Notes: generated by a model from the sequence alone, not told the origin. 64,000 nt of DNA from Plantactinospora soyae (GCF_014874095.1 NZ_JADBEB010000001.1:8432001-8496000); one strand, 5' to 3'. Numbered from the stretch's first letter, positions 24,883-33,974 are shown. Numbers and translations: made by a program.

Positions 24883-25962
24883 ATGGCCACGAGACGATTT
24901 CCGGCACCGACCGACACCCCCGACCCCGCCGCCCTGGACGAGTTCTACGCCGACGTCGCCGAGGCAGACCTCCAGCCACTGTGGATGCAGGAGGGTCTGA
25001 TGCCCCGCACGCCGCCCCTGCACGACGTGCCGTTCCGCTGGCGGTGGAAGCGGCTGCGGGCCCTGGCGGTGCGGTCCGGCGAACTCGTGCCGATCGACCG
25101 GGGCGGCGACCGCCGGGTGCTCGCCTTCGCGAACCCGGGCGGTGACGGCCTCCCGTACGCGACGAGCACGCTCTGGGGTGCGGTGCAGTACCTCGGTCCG
25201 GGCGAGGTGGCACCGGCGCACCACCACACGCCCGGCGCGCTGCGGTTCGTCCTGGAGGGGAACGGCGTCTGGACCCTCGTCAACGGCGACCCGGTGTCGA
25301 TGAGTCCCGGCGACCTCGTCCTGACCCCGAGCTGGTGTTGGCACGAGCACCACAACCCGGGCAGCGAGCCGATGCTGTGGTTCGACGGCCTCGACATCCC
25401 GATGGTGCGGGCGATGGACGCGATCTTCTTCGAGGACGGTCCGGACCGGATGACCAACCGAGCCGTCGATCCGACGTCCCGCTCCGAACTGCGGTACGCC
25501 GGAGCCCCCGGCCTGCTACCGCTGGACGCCGAGGCGCCGCCGGCACACTCCTCGCTGCTCGCGTACCGCCGGGCGGACACCGACCGGGCGCTGACCCGAC
25601 TGCTCCAGGCGGGCGCCGAGCGGCACGCCGCGGTGCGCTTCGCCGATCCGACCTCCGGAGCCGACGTGATGCCGACGATCCGATGCAGCATGCACCGCCT
25701 GCTGCCCGGCGCCCGTACCCCGACGATCCGCCGGACGGGCTCGTCGATCTGGGTCACCTACTCGGGCGCGGCGACCGCGCTGATCGACGGGCAGCGGTTC
25801 GACCTGGAGCCGGGTGACGTCTTCGCCGTACCCTCCTGGGCGCCCTTCGACCTCTCGGCGACCGAGCCGACGGACCTGTTCAGCGTCTCCGACGCGCCGG
25901 TGCTGGAGGCGATGCGCCTGGCCAGAACCGAGACCCTCCCCGCCCAGCAGGAGAGATCCTGA
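24883..25962 (+). CDS. gentisate 1,2-dioxygenase-type bicupin
   Basis: 359 aa bicupin. The first cupin carries the Fe(II) ligands PAHHHTPGALRFVLEG (His113-115) with the later His154 in WCWHEHHNPG, matching gentisate dioxygenase. The second cupin (about 255-345, YSGAATALIDGQRFDLEPGD) lacks an obvious metal site. Cleaves the ring of gentisate between C1 and C2 to give maleylpyruvate. One base separates its stop from the FAD monooxygenase, whose family makes gentisate, so the pair forms the upper gentisate pathway. 1-hydroxy-2-naphthoate or salicylate dioxygenase is the main alternative. Confidence 0.87.
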   Translation: MATRRFPAPTDTPDPAALDEFYADVAEADLQPLWMQEGLMPRTPPLHDVPFRWRWKRLRALAVRSGELVPIDRGGDRRVLAFANPGGDGLPYATSTLWGAVQYLGPGEVAPAHHHTPGALRFVLEGNGVWTLVNGDPVSMSPGDLVLTPSWCWHEHHNPGSEPMLWFDGLDIPMVRAMDAIFFEDGPDRMTNRAVDPTSRSELRYAGAPGLLPLDAEAPPAHSSLLAYRRADTDRALTRLLQAGAERHAAVRFADPTSGADVMPTIRCSMHRLLPGARTPTIRRTGSSIWVTYSGAATALIDGQRFDLEPGDVFAVPSWAPFDLSATEPTDLFSVSDAPVLEAMRLARTETLPAQQERS

Positions 25963-25963
25963 G

Positions 25964-27208
25964 ATGCGGCCGTCCCGTCCCCACGTGGTCATCGTCGGCG
26001 CGGGAATCGGCGGCCTCACCCTGGCACTCGAACTGCACGACGCCGGCATCGACTGCCAGGTGTACGAGGCCGTCCCGGCGGTCACGCCGATCGGCGTGGG
26101 CATCAACGTCCTGCCGCACGCGACGGCGGTTCTCGCCCGGCTGGGGCTGACGACGCCGCTCGCCGAGGCCGGCGTCACCACCCGGGAGTCGGTCTTCTAC
26201 AACCGCTTCGGGCAGCTCGTCTACCGTGAGCCCGCCGGCCGGTACGCCGGTTACGACTCGCCGCAGTTCTCCCTCCACCGCGGCGACCTGCAACGGGTAC
26301 TCCTCGACGCGGTACGGGACCGCCTCGGGCCGGCCGCGGTACGGCTCGGCCACCGGTGCACCCGGGTGACCCAGGACGACGACGGCGTACGGGTGAGCTT
26401 CCGGGGCGTACCCGGCGACGAGGCACTTCCCGACGTACGGGGCGATGCGCTCGTCGGCTGCGACGGCATCCACTCGGTGATCCGTCGACAGCTCCATCCG
26501 GGCGAGGGAGAGCCGGTCTACAGCGGGGTCAACATGTGGCGCGGAGTCACCCGGTGGCCGTCCTTCCTCAGCGGGGCGAGCATGGTCCGCGCCGGCTGGC
26601 TGGCCAGCGGAAAGATGGTGATCTACCCGATCCGGGACGCGGTCGACGAGGCGGGGAACCAGCTCGTGAACTGGGTCGCGGAACTGGAGACGCCACACCA
26701 CCAGCGACGCGACTGGAACCGGGTCGGCAACCTCGACGACTTCGCCGACGCGTTCGCGGACTGGCACTTCGACTGGCTCGACGTGCCGGCCCTGCTGCAC
26801 GCGTCGGAGGAGGTACTCGAGTATCCGATGGTGGACCAGGAGCCGTTGGACCACTGGACCCTCGGCCGGATCACCCTGCTCGGCGACGCCGCCCATCCGA
26901 TGGTGCCGCGTGGATCGAACGGAGCCGGCCAGGCGATCCTGGACGCCCACGCGCTGCGGGAGGAGCTGCACCGCACCGACGACGTGGGCGCGGCGCTGAA
27001 GGCGTACGAGTCGCGCCGTCTGCCGGCCACCGCCCGGGTCGTACGCACCAACCGCAGCCATCCGCCGGATGCGATCCTGCGCGAGGTGTTCACCCGTACC
27101 GGCGACCGGCCGTTCGCGCGGATCGAGAACGTCATCAGCGTCGCGGAACTGGCCGCGATCTCGAACCGCTACCGGGAGGTGACCGGCCACCCCACCGCGA
27201 CTCGATGA
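25964..27208 (+). CDS. FAD-dependent aromatic monooxygenase (3-hydroxybenzoate 6-hydroxylase-like)
   Basis: 414 aa class A flavoprotein monooxygenase. Dinucleotide-binding GAGIGGL (12-18), DG motif (LVGCDGIHSVIR) and GD motif LLGDAAHPMVPRGSNGAGQAI (starting about 306). The extended SNGAGQ variant is common in 3-hydroxybenzoate 6-hydroxylase and related enzymes. Uses NAD(P)H and oxygen to hydroxylate an aromatic acid. Directly coupled to the gentisate-type dioxygenase (GAGAGA upstream of ATG 25964), which makes para-hydroxylation to gentisate the likely role. No maleylpyruvate isomerase or fumarylpyruvate hydrolase is nearby. Confidence 0.85.
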   Translation: MRPSRPHVVIVGAGIGGLTLALELHDAGIDCQVYEAVPAVTPIGVGINVLPHATAVLARLGLTTPLAEAGVTTRESVFYNRFGQLVYREPAGRYAGYDSPQFSLHRGDLQRVLLDAVRDRLGPAAVRLGHRCTRVTQDDDGVRVSFRGVPGDEALPDVRGDALVGCDGIHSVIRRQLHPGEGEPVYSGVNMWRGVTRWPSFLSGASMVRAGWLASGKMVIYPIRDAVDEAGNQLVNWVAELETPHHQRRDWNRVGNLDDFADAFADWHFDWLDVPALLHASEEVLEYPMVDQEPLDHWTLGRITLLGDAAHPMVPRGSNGAGQAILDAHALREELHRTDDVGAALKAYESRRLPATARVVRTNRSHPPDAILREVFTRTGDRPFARIENVISVAELAAISNRYREVTGHPTATR

Positions 27209-27235
27209 CGCCGGCCACGGTCCGCCGATGCCAGA

Positions 27236-28144
27236 TCAGTCGGCGACGCCCGCGAGCAGTCCCCGGCAGACCTTCGACAACGCGTACAACTCGTTCCTGG
27301 TCTCCACGAGCCGCCGCCACCGGCAGTCCTCCTGCACCGGCATGAGGCCGTCAAGCAGCTCCCGCAGGGGCGCCAACTGCTGGACGAACCGGTCCTCGGT
27401 CATCCGTCCCGTGAAATCGGCGTAGGTCATACAGGTCGGCCCCTCCACGCCGTCGACAAACAGCAGTTCGCCGAGGGCCCGCTGCTGTAGCCGGAAGACC
27501 TGCGCGTCTCGTCCAGCGGACGACCAGGGCGTCGGGTACGTCGCCAACGCGGACGCCACCGCCTCGATCCCGCCGAAGAGCGCATCCTTCTCCTCCTGTG
27601 AGCGGAAGAGTTCGAAGTTCAGCGAGCGACGCAGTAGCTGGACGTAGCTGAAGTACGCCGAGAAGAGGTACAGCGTCGAGCTGCGAAGGTAATCGTGCGA
27701 CATCGACCAGGAATCAGGCCTACGCCAGCCGGGCTCGAGTGCCGGGTAGGCGCCGCCCTCAAGAACGTTGCCCAGCCGACTGTTCAATTCGTCGGCGGCC
27801 ATCAGGATCGGGGTGGTCCACTTCAGTGCTTCCCTGCGAACCGCCTCGCGGCGACTACGCTCCTCGGCCTGCCTCGCCACTTCGGTGTCACGCTCCACCT
27901 CGTGCCGCGTGGTCGCGGCCAGGGACGGCAGGGTCACCTGCTGCATCCGCTCCACCTCCACCCGCACCGACTCGGCCAACTCGCGCTTCCGGACGAACTG
28001 GAAGGTCAGCCACGCCGTGAGTGGACTGAGCACGACGGCCAGCAACGGCAGCACCAGTGTGATCATCGGCGTCGCCTGGGACTCCTCCGCCGCCAGCAGT
28101 TCCGATCCCAGCAGGGCGAGGTCGACGGTGACCATCAGTTCCAA
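27236..28144 (-). CDS. membrane-anchored protein of unknown function
   Basis: 302 aa, not recognised. One strong helix at about 27-50 (ITLVLPLLAVVLSPLTAWLTF) is followed by a charged, Glu/Arg-rich probable coiled coil (about 51-105, RVEVERMQQ to RREAVRREAL), then a soluble helical domain with YLRSSTLYLFSAYFSYVQLLRR. This looks like the short membrane-linked proteins found beside actinobacterial signalling genes, but no catalytic motif is visible. The start is uncertain: TTG 28144 (GAGG upstream) or ATG 28135. Convergent with the FAD monooxygenase, 27 nt apart. Confidence 0.7.
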   Translation of the reverse strand: MELMVTVDLALLGSELLAAEESQATPMITLVLPLLAVVLSPLTAWLTFQFVRKRELAESVRVEVERMQQVTLPSLAATTRHEVERDTEVARQAEERSRREAVRREALKWTTPILMAADELNSRLGNVLEGGAYPALEPGWRRPDSWSMSHDYLRSSTLYLFSAYFSYVQLLRRSLNFELFRSQEEKDALFGGIEAVASALATYPTPWSSAGRDAQVFRLQQRALGELLFVDGVEGPTCMTYADFTGRMTEDRFVQQLAPLRELLDGLMPVQEDCRWRRLVETRNELYALSKVCRGLLAGVAD

Positions 28145-28291
28145 CCATCCTCACATCGCAGGAAGACTCGGTACCGAGCGGCGATTACGACGACAATCGA
28201 CCGCTCGCCACCCCGGATCGGCGACCGGTCCGCACCGAGGCCGTCAGGTGGAAATATGTCAATGGGCCACCCTAGCGACCGACCATCCTAA

Positions 28292-28333
28292 CCGGACACC
28301 ACCGTCCGGGTAGGCCGGTCAATGCCGACCGGC
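28292..28333 (-). terminator. double hairpin after the alpha/beta-hydrolase gene
   Basis: Two perfect stem-loops: GCCGGTC/GACCGGC (28314-28320 and 28327-28333) and CCGGAC/GTCCGG (28292-28297 and 28304-28309), starting 11 nt beyond the stop codon of the hydrolase. Confidence 0.6.
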
Positions 28334-28343
28334 GGCGCATCGG

Positions 28344-29891
28344 TCAGGTGATCGGCAGCGCGGCGGCGACGGGCCAGGCGACCATCAGTGCGCCGGCCGG
28401 GATGGTGCGCCACCAGGGCATCCCGGTCAGCCACGCCACGCCGGCCACCACGAGGTACAGCGCGAGCAGTGCCGCGAGCAACGGCGTGATGAGCGCGAGG
28501 AAACCGGGGGCCAGGCCGACGGTGGCAGCCACGGGCAGTGGTAGGCAGACTGCGGCCAGGACCGCGAGACTCCATGGTGGACGGGAGACGGCGTGCACCC
28601 CGCCGAGCAGGGCTCCGGTGGCGAGGGCGAGCACTCCGATCAGCCACCAACGCGACCCGTGCGGCGTCACCGAGGTCAGGCCGAGATGGATGGGTACGAC
28701 GACCGCCGCGCCCGCCCCCACGGCCAGCGCGACGACGGTGGCTCCCGCCGTCCACGATCTGCTGTGCAGCCGTCCGGCGCCGGCCGGTCCCCGCAGATCG
28801 CCCTCGGGCCGACGGGTACCGGCCTGGCGGCGGGCCAGCACCGCTACCGATGCGAGGGTGGCCCCGGCGAGCGTGAAATAGCCGACGAGGTAGCCGGAGA
28901 CCGGCGCCGGCAGCATCCGGGCCGACACCCAGCCGCCGACCAGCGCCGGTACCGGGGCGGCCAGCACCGCACCGGCAAGCCGCCCCATCGGTAGGCGGAT
29001 GGGCGGTACCGGCCCGGCCGGTGGCGGGGGCGCCGCACCTGCCGGTGGCCGGACCAGTACGGCGATCACCAGGAGCAGCATTCCGATCAGGCTCAGCCCA
29101 GCCGCTGCCACCCGGCGCTTGCCGGCGATCGCCGATCGCTCCGGCTGGTGCCGCAGGGCATCGTCGAGCCAGCGCGCCGCCTCCTGGTGGGTACGGTCGG
29201 CGTAGAGCACCCCGACGTGTTCGACGAACGCCACCCGCACCATCCGGCGTCCGGCGGTGTCGCCGGCGAGCGCCGCCGCCGAGACGGAGCGAATGCCGGC
29301 CGGCTCCAGCGCGCCGACGATCAGCAGTAGGTGGCGGGGGCCGGGCTGCAGCGCGGCTGCCGTACCGTCGCCCAACGAGATCGCCACGGTGGCGGCGATC
29401 AGTGGGTCCCCGGCCCCGACCCGGACCACCGCCGCGGCTCCCATCGAGTGGCCGAGCAGCGCCACCCGCGCCGGGTCGACCTCGGGCAGGCTCCGGACGT
29501 ACCGCACGACGGCCGCGAGTTGCCGGTCGATCTCGTCCGGCCCGGTCATTGGCCGGGTGTTGGCCGCGTGTCCGGCGAGATCCGGCAGGGCTACCACGTA
29601 CCCCCGCCGCACCAGCGTGTCGGCAAACGGTCGCATCAGCCGCCCCGAGCCGGCGTAGCCGTGGGCGACCACGACGGCGGGTCGTCCCGTTCCGCCGCCG
29701 ACCGGGCGGACGATCTCCACCGGTACGTCGGCGACGTGCACGGACGCCGAGCGCAGGTCCCGCCCGGCGGACCAGATCCCCAGTGCACCGGCCACGAGCA
29801 GCAGCACACCGAGAAGCAGCCCCGAACGCCACAGCACCGATCGGATGCGTACCAGGTTCACGAGCCACCGCTCGATCGACATGCGCTGCAC
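28344..29891 (-). CDS. membrane-bound alpha/beta hydrolase (dienelactone-hydrolase-like domain plus polytopic C-terminus)
   Basis: 515 aa. N-terminal helix about 24-40; an alpha/beta-hydrolase domain (about 50-245) with oxyanion HGYAGSG (77-83) and nucleophile Ser149 in GHSMG; then about seven membrane helices from residue 265 to the end (for example AAAGLSLIGMLLLVIAVLV). The hydrolase is predicted outside the membrane or at its surface. This hydrolase-plus-polytopic layout is unusual; substrate unknown. The GTG 29891 start has no clear site, and ATG 29882 is an alternative. Confidence 0.8.
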   Translation of the reverse strand: MQRMSIERWLVNLVRIRSVLWRSGLLLGVLLLVAGALGIWSAGRDLRSASVHVADVPVEIVRPVGGGTGRPAVVVAHGYAGSGRLMRPFADTLVRRGYVVALPDLAGHAANTRPMTGPDEIDRQLAAVVRYVRSLPEVDPARVALLGHSMGAAAVVRVGAGDPLIAATVAISLGDGTAAALQPGPRHLLLIVGALEPAGIRSVSAAALAGDTAGRRMVRVAFVEHVGVLYADRTHQEAARWLDDALRHQPERSAIAGKRRVAAAGLSLIGMLLLVIAVLVRPPAGAAPPPPAGPVPPIRLPMGRLAGAVLAAPVPALVGGWVSARMLPAPVSGYLVGYFTLAGATLASVAVLARRQAGTRRPEGDLRGPAGAGRLHSRSWTAGATVVALAVGAGAAVVVPIHLGLTSVTPHGSRWWLIGVLALATGALLGGVHAVSRPPWSLAVLAAVCLPLPVAATVGLAPGFLALITPLLAALLALYLVVAGVAWLTGMPWWRTIPAGALMVAWPVAAALPIT

Positions 29892-30028
29892 CGTACCGAC
29901 GTGTCGGGAACCCCACCGGGACGGCCGGCGGGAATCTCAGATCCGGCCGGCGTCGGCGGACATCGGGCCGGCAGGTGCCGGCATGGTGTCGCTGGGCTGG
30001 GACGTCGTCCTCGCCGCGTCGGCGCGAG

Positions 30029-31060
30029 TTACGGGTTCAGGACGATCTTCCCGGCGACGGTGCCGGACTCGGCCAGCCGCATGGCTTCGGCGACCCGGGC
30101 GAGCGGCAGTTGGGCGGCGATCTGGGCGGTGACGTCACCACGCGCAAGTGCCGCGAACACCTGGGTGAGGTCGGCACGCAACTGGGCCCGGAACCGGTTC
30201 TTGGCCAGGGCCCGACCGGCCCAGATGTTGAAGAAGTAGGCGTGGCGGCGGTTGGGCAGGGTGTTCCACAGCCCGACCCGACCGAGCAGTTTGACTACGG
30301 GCCACTGCTTTGAGCCCGTGTCGTCGCGGGTGGAGGCGCTGCCGTACGACACGAGCGTGCCGCCGGGCGCGAGGAGTCCCCAGGAGTCGACGATGCCGCG
30401 ACCGCCGACGTGGTCGAAGACGGCGTCCACGCCCTCGGGGCGGAGTTCGCGGACCCGGGCGGCGACGTTCTCGGTGCGATAGTCGATCGGGAGAACGCCT
30501 CGGTCCCGCAGGGCGTCGTGGTGGCGGGCGGACGCCGTACCGATCACGGTCACTCCGGCGGCCTGGGCGAGTTGCACCAGCACCGAGCCGACGCCGCCGT
30601 TGGCGCCGTGCACGAGGATCGTCTGCCCGGTGCGGACCCGCGCCTTGCGGTGCAGCATCTGCCAGGCGGTGATCCCGTTGACCACCATGGTCTCCGCCTC
30701 CGCCGGGCCGATCCCGTCGGGCACCGGCACCACGTCGGCCGCGTCGACGAGTACGTGGCTGGCCCAGCCGCCGACCTTGACCAGCGCGGCCACCCGGGTG
30801 CCGGCCAGGCCCGGCTCGACCCCCTCGCCGGTGGCGAAGACCGTGCCGACCAGGTCGTAGCCGGGTACGAACGGGAACCCCGGTTGGTCGTAGTAGCGGC
30901 CACGGCGCATCTGTTGCTCGGCGAAGGAGATCCCGGTCGCCTCCATCGCGATCACGACCTGGCCGGGGCCCGCAGCCGGTACGGCACCGCGCCGGATCTG
31001 CAACCCTTCCGGCTCCACCTTGCCGGGCAGTACGACCTCGACCAGTCCTTCGACGTTCAT
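30029..31060 (-). CDS. zinc-free quinone oxidoreductase-like MDR protein
   Basis: 343 aa medium-chain dehydrogenase/reductase. GroES-like N-terminal domain, then a Rossmann fold with VHGANGGVGSVLVQLAQ (about 150-166). The catalytic zinc ligands of alcohol dehydrogenases are missing, as in quinone oxidoreductases (NADPH:quinone or enone reduction). ATG 31060 follows GGAGG. Divergent from a TetR gene with an operator-like dyad on its promoter, so it is probably induced by an electrophile or drug sensed by that TetR protein. Confidence 0.88.
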   Translation of the reverse strand: MNVEGLVEVVLPGKVEPEGLQIRRGAVPAAGPGQVVIAMEATGISFAEQQMRRGRYYDQPGFPFVPGYDLVGTVFATGEGVEPGLAGTRVAALVKVGGWASHVLVDAADVVPVPDGIGPAEAETMVVNGITAWQMLHRKARVRTGQTILVHGANGGVGSVLVQLAQAAGVTVIGTASARHHDALRDRGVLPIDYRTENVAARVRELRPEGVDAVFDHVGGRGIVDSWGLLAPGGTLVSYGSASTRDDTGSKQWPVVKLLGRVGLWNTLPNRRHAYFFNIWAGRALAKNRFRAQLRADLTQVFAALARGDVTAQIAAQLPLARVAEAMRLAESGTVAGKIVLNP

Positions 31061-31114
31061 GACGACCTCCATCGCATGCGGCCAACAACTTAGTGACTCT
31101 CGCTTCCGTGACAA

Positions 31115-31127
31115 GTTCTAACAGAAC
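31115..31127. promoter_or_regulatory. TetR-type operator dyad in the divergent region
   Basis: GTTCT-AAC-AGAAC, 5-bp perfect arms around 3 nt. On the minus strand it overlaps the probable -10 (TAGAAC) of the oxidoreductase promoter, whose -35 TTGACT lies 18 nt upstream (forward 31131-31150 region). Repression of the oxidoreductase by the adjacent TetR protein is implied. Confidence 0.5.
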
Positions 31128-31213
31128 ACGCCAGGAAGAGTCAAGAAGTTTCGTGATAGCCTCTAACTAGATCTTGAGGGGCAGGGTCACCTGGCACGGA
31201 AGGGCGGCAGATC

Positions 31214-31861
31214 ATGGCGGAGGCAGGCACGAGGACTCCCCGCGAGCGCTACCGCGCCCAGGTGCGTACGGAGATCAAGGAACACGCCTGGGCGCAGATC
31301 GCCACCGCAGGGGCGTCCGCGCTCTCCCTCAACGCGATCGCCAAGCAGATGGGCATGACCGGTCCCGCGCTCTACCGGTACTTCGCCAGCCGCGACGAGT
31401 TGATCACCGAACTCGTCACCGACGCGTACCGAAGTCTTGCCGACACCTTCCGCGCGGCCGCCGAGGCCGGCGCCGACCTGAGCACGCTGGCCCACGCCCT
31501 ACGCGGATGGGCGCTGGACGATCCCCAGCGGTACTTCCTCGTCTACGGCACACCCGTCCCCGGCTACCACGCACCGGACGGCGTCACCCGGATCGCGTCC
31601 GAGATCATGACGCCCCTGCTCGACGCCTGCGCCGCGCTGCCCTCGGACCGCCCCGGTACGCCCTTCGACACGCACCTCGACGACCACCGGGAGTGGGCGG
31701 CCAGCCACCCCGCCCCGTCCGTGGCCCTCCACCGCGCCCTGGTCTTCTGGACCCGACTGCACGGCATCCTGTCCCTGGAACTCGCCGGCCACTTCACCGG
31801 GATGGGCTTCGACCCCGCCCGACTGTTCACCGCCGAACTGGACAACCTGTCGGCGCCCTGA
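31214..31861 (+). CDS. TetR family regulator (WHG-type C-terminus)
   Basis: 215 aa. HTH at about 25-68 (SALSLNAIAKQMGMTGPALYRYFASRDELI), followed by the ligand domain of the TetR_C_33/WHG subgroup (ALRGWALDDPQRYFLVYGTPVPGY). Divergent from the quinone oxidoreductase, which it most likely represses. ATG 31214 has GGGCGG/GGCAG ahead, a weak ribosome-binding site. Confidence 0.9.
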   Translation: MAEAGTRTPRERYRAQVRTEIKEHAWAQIATAGASALSLNAIAKQMGMTGPALYRYFASRDELITELVTDAYRSLADTFRAAAEAGADLSTLAHALRGWALDDPQRYFLVYGTPVPGYHAPDGVTRIASEIMTPLLDACAALPSDRPGTPFDTHLDDHREWAASHPAPSVALHRALVFWTRLHGILSLELAGHFTGMGFDPARLFTAELDNLSAP

Positions 31862-32170
31862 CCACGCCGGGCGGGCCGGCAGGAGCAGGGGTTGACTGCG
31901 GCGACTCCGCCGGCTGCTCGCGAGTCAGGCGACGCCATCGACAGTCTCGTGGGCGGCGCCGTCTCCCCGGTCTCGCACCCACCACAACGCCGGCCCGCGC
32001 CGGCCGCGCTGTCCATTGGGCACCGGTGGCGCACCCCGCTTCGGCCTGGTCCTGGGCCCCCCGACGGCGCGTCCAGTCATATTCCAGTCGTGCATGACAA
32101 CGTGCTTTCGAACCAGGGCGGCATCGACGGGCTTGACCTGGTCGCGACCCCCAGCGGAGGGAGACTTTAG
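31862..32170. other. 309-nt intergenic stretch
   Basis: No gene or strong hairpin was recognised. Near its end CTTGACC (about 32137) and GGAGGGAG (32156-32163) look like promoter and ribosome-binding site of the secreted-protein gene at 32171. Confidence 0.6.
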
Positions 32171-32947
32171 GTGAGAGCCAGATTGTTACGTGGCATCGCC
32201 ATGACGGCACTGGCGGTGGTGGTGCTGCTGCCCGGTGCGGCCACGCCGGTGCAGGCGACCACCGGCCAGGCAATCAAAAAGGTGGGTGAGGTCGCCTTCC
32301 GACTGTTCCTGGACGCCCGCCAGGGCGACCTGACCGAGCAGCAGCTCATCCAGGCACTGCAGGAGTTCGTCGCGGTGGTGGGCGAGGCCGAGGACGCCAT
32401 CCTCACCCACCTCGACGCGGTCGCCTCGGCTCCGTGGGTCGGCGCCGCCGAGCACGCGATCCTGGAAGTTCCTTCCCTACCCCTGCTGACCGAGGACGCG
32501 CTGCTGGACTACGCGCTGGAGGTCGCCCTGCACGCGCGCCAGGCCAAGAGCGTCTTCGACGCCGTGGACTCCGACTCCGAGGCCGACCACCTCGGCTTCG
32601 CCGTCTACTCGCTCTACTCGGTCGGGCTCGAGGCACGGGTCGCGGCCGGGCTCGGCACGAGCACGTACATGCCGAACTTCCGGACGGCGATGCAGGCGAT
32701 CGTCGACCGGCTGAAGCCGAGGTGCACCTCACGGGAGGGCGACATGGATTACCATCCGTCGATTTACCACGTGGTACACACCTGTACCACGCCCCACGGC
32801 CCCCGCACCTTCCAGGACTACCAGGTCAGTGGCGAGTGGCGGGAGGGACCGTGGACCGGGGCGACGCTCGAGGCCGCGGCCGGCGCCGGCACGAGCTGGG
32901 AAGTGGCCAGGGACGCCCTGCAGCGGATAGACAACGGGGGCCGGTGA
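32171..32947 (+). CDS. secreted protein of unknown function, paralogue 1
   Basis: 258 aa, no family recognised. A Sec signal peptide at about 1-29 (RGIAMTALAVVVLLPGAATPVQA) precedes an all-helical acidic region (about 35-160) and a C-terminal part with two Cys (RCTS, HTCTT) and aromatic motifs (DYHPSIYHVVHTC). Residues 52-99 (GDLTEQQL ... EDAILTHLDA ... EHAILE) align with residues 61-105 of the next gene product, so the two are diverged paralogues. GTG start after GGAGGGAG. The last 4 bases overlap the next start. Confidence 0.7.
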   Translation: MRARLLRGIAMTALAVVVLLPGAATPVQATTGQAIKKVGEVAFRLFLDARQGDLTEQQLIQALQEFVAVVGEAEDAILTHLDAVASAPWVGAAEHAILEVPSLPLLTEDALLDYALEVALHARQAKSVFDAVDSDSEADHLGFAVYSLYSVGLEARVAAGLGTSTYMPNFRTAMQAIVDRLKPRCTSREGDMDYHPSIYHVVHTCTTPHGPRTFQDYQVSGEWREGPWTGATLEAAAGAGTSWEVARDALQRIDNGGR

Positions 32948-33822
32948 AGATGAGGACCAGGCTGAAAAAACTGATGGTACGAGGGCTCGTCGCCACGGTG
33001 GTGGCCACCGGGATCGCGGTGCCCACCGCCCCTCGGCCGGCACAGGCGGTGGACCCGTCCACGATCATCGCGGTGGCTCAGTTCGCCTACGCCGCGTACT
33101 CCCTCTACAGCGGCTCGAAGAGCGGAGAGCTGACGCTGGAGCAGGCGGTCACGATGATGGTCAGCGAGGTCCGCCGCTCCGAGCAGGCGATCAAGAACCA
33201 CATGGACGCGCTGACCGTCGCCGAGGTACGGGGCTGCACCGAGCACGCCATGCTGGAATTCGTCGAGAGCCAGGACTTCCCGATGAGCCTCAAGCAGCGG
33301 TTCGCGCAGGACGCCACCGCCTGCGTCACGGCCATCAACGTCCGTTACGACGTGGTCGGGCAGAACTTCAACTTCGAGGCGATGCGCGACCTCGGCGTCC
33401 TGCTCACCTCGCTGGGGCCGGTCGCCTTGGCGGCGCGGGCGCAGGCCAACCTACAGACCGCGCAACTGGAGCAGTACCTGATCGCCGCCTTCGCCAAGAT
33501 GCAGAACACGTTCCAGGTGTTCTGCCACGAATACTTCGATCGGTTCGCCCTTCCGATCCCGAACGAGGAGGAGGTGTGGCAGATCTATCCCGAGCTGTAC
33601 ATCCCCGGCTACTTCCAATGTGTCGAGCACGCCAATGGACCCATGGCGGGGCGGCATGAGTACGCGCTCTGGCGCTGGGGACAGTTCGCCGGGTACCGCG
33701 ATCCGGCCAACCCGGGCCAGATGCTGAACTACTACCCGCACTATCAAGCGCTTCGCGACGAGGTCGCCCGGAGATCGCTGTCCGGGATCCTCGCGGCGGC
33801 GCTCACCGAGCTGCGGTCCTGA
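32944..33822 (+). CDS. secreted protein of unknown function, paralogue 2
   Basis: 292 aa. Signal peptide at about 3-36 (RGLVATVVATGIAVPTAPRPAQA), then FAYAAYSLYSGSKS, the shared helical block GELTLEQA ... EQAIKNHMDAL ... CTEHAMLE, and a longer C-terminus with Cys at GCTEH, TACVT, VFCHE and FQCVE (probably two disulfides). Starts at GTG 32944, overlapping the paralogue's stop as GTGA, or ATG 32950. The obligate coupling suggests that the two products work together or as a pair outside the cell. No catalytic motif found. Confidence 0.7.
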   Translation: MKMRTRLKKLMVRGLVATVVATGIAVPTAPRPAQAVDPSTIIAVAQFAYAAYSLYSGSKSGELTLEQAVTMMVSEVRRSEQAIKNHMDALTVAEVRGCTEHAMLEFVESQDFPMSLKQRFAQDATACVTAINVRYDVVGQNFNFEAMRDLGVLLTSLGPVALAARAQANLQTAQLEQYLIAAFAKMQNTFQVFCHEYFDRFALPIPNEEEVWQIYPELYIPGYFQCVEHANGPMAGRHEYALWRWGQFAGYRDPANPGQMLNYYPHYQALRDEVARRSLSGILAAALTELRS

Positions 33823-33841
33823 CCGGACAACCTCGCCAGCG

Positions 33842-33875
33842 ACGGGCCTCCCCTGCCGAGCGCGGGGAGGCCCGT
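33842..33875. terminator. bidirectional hairpin terminator
   Basis: ACGGGCCTCCCC (33842-33853) and GGGGAGGCCCGT (33864-33875): a perfect 12-bp stem, 10-nt loop, in the gap between convergent genes and 20 nt past the secreted-protein stop. Confidence 0.8.
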
Positions 33876-33974
33876 TCCACTGACTCCGTCGGGCACCAGC
33901 ACCGTGGCGTTTACGGTCGCCTTAGACCCGGGCAGCGATCAGGTCGAGCGCGCCGCTGGCGATCCGCAGACCGA

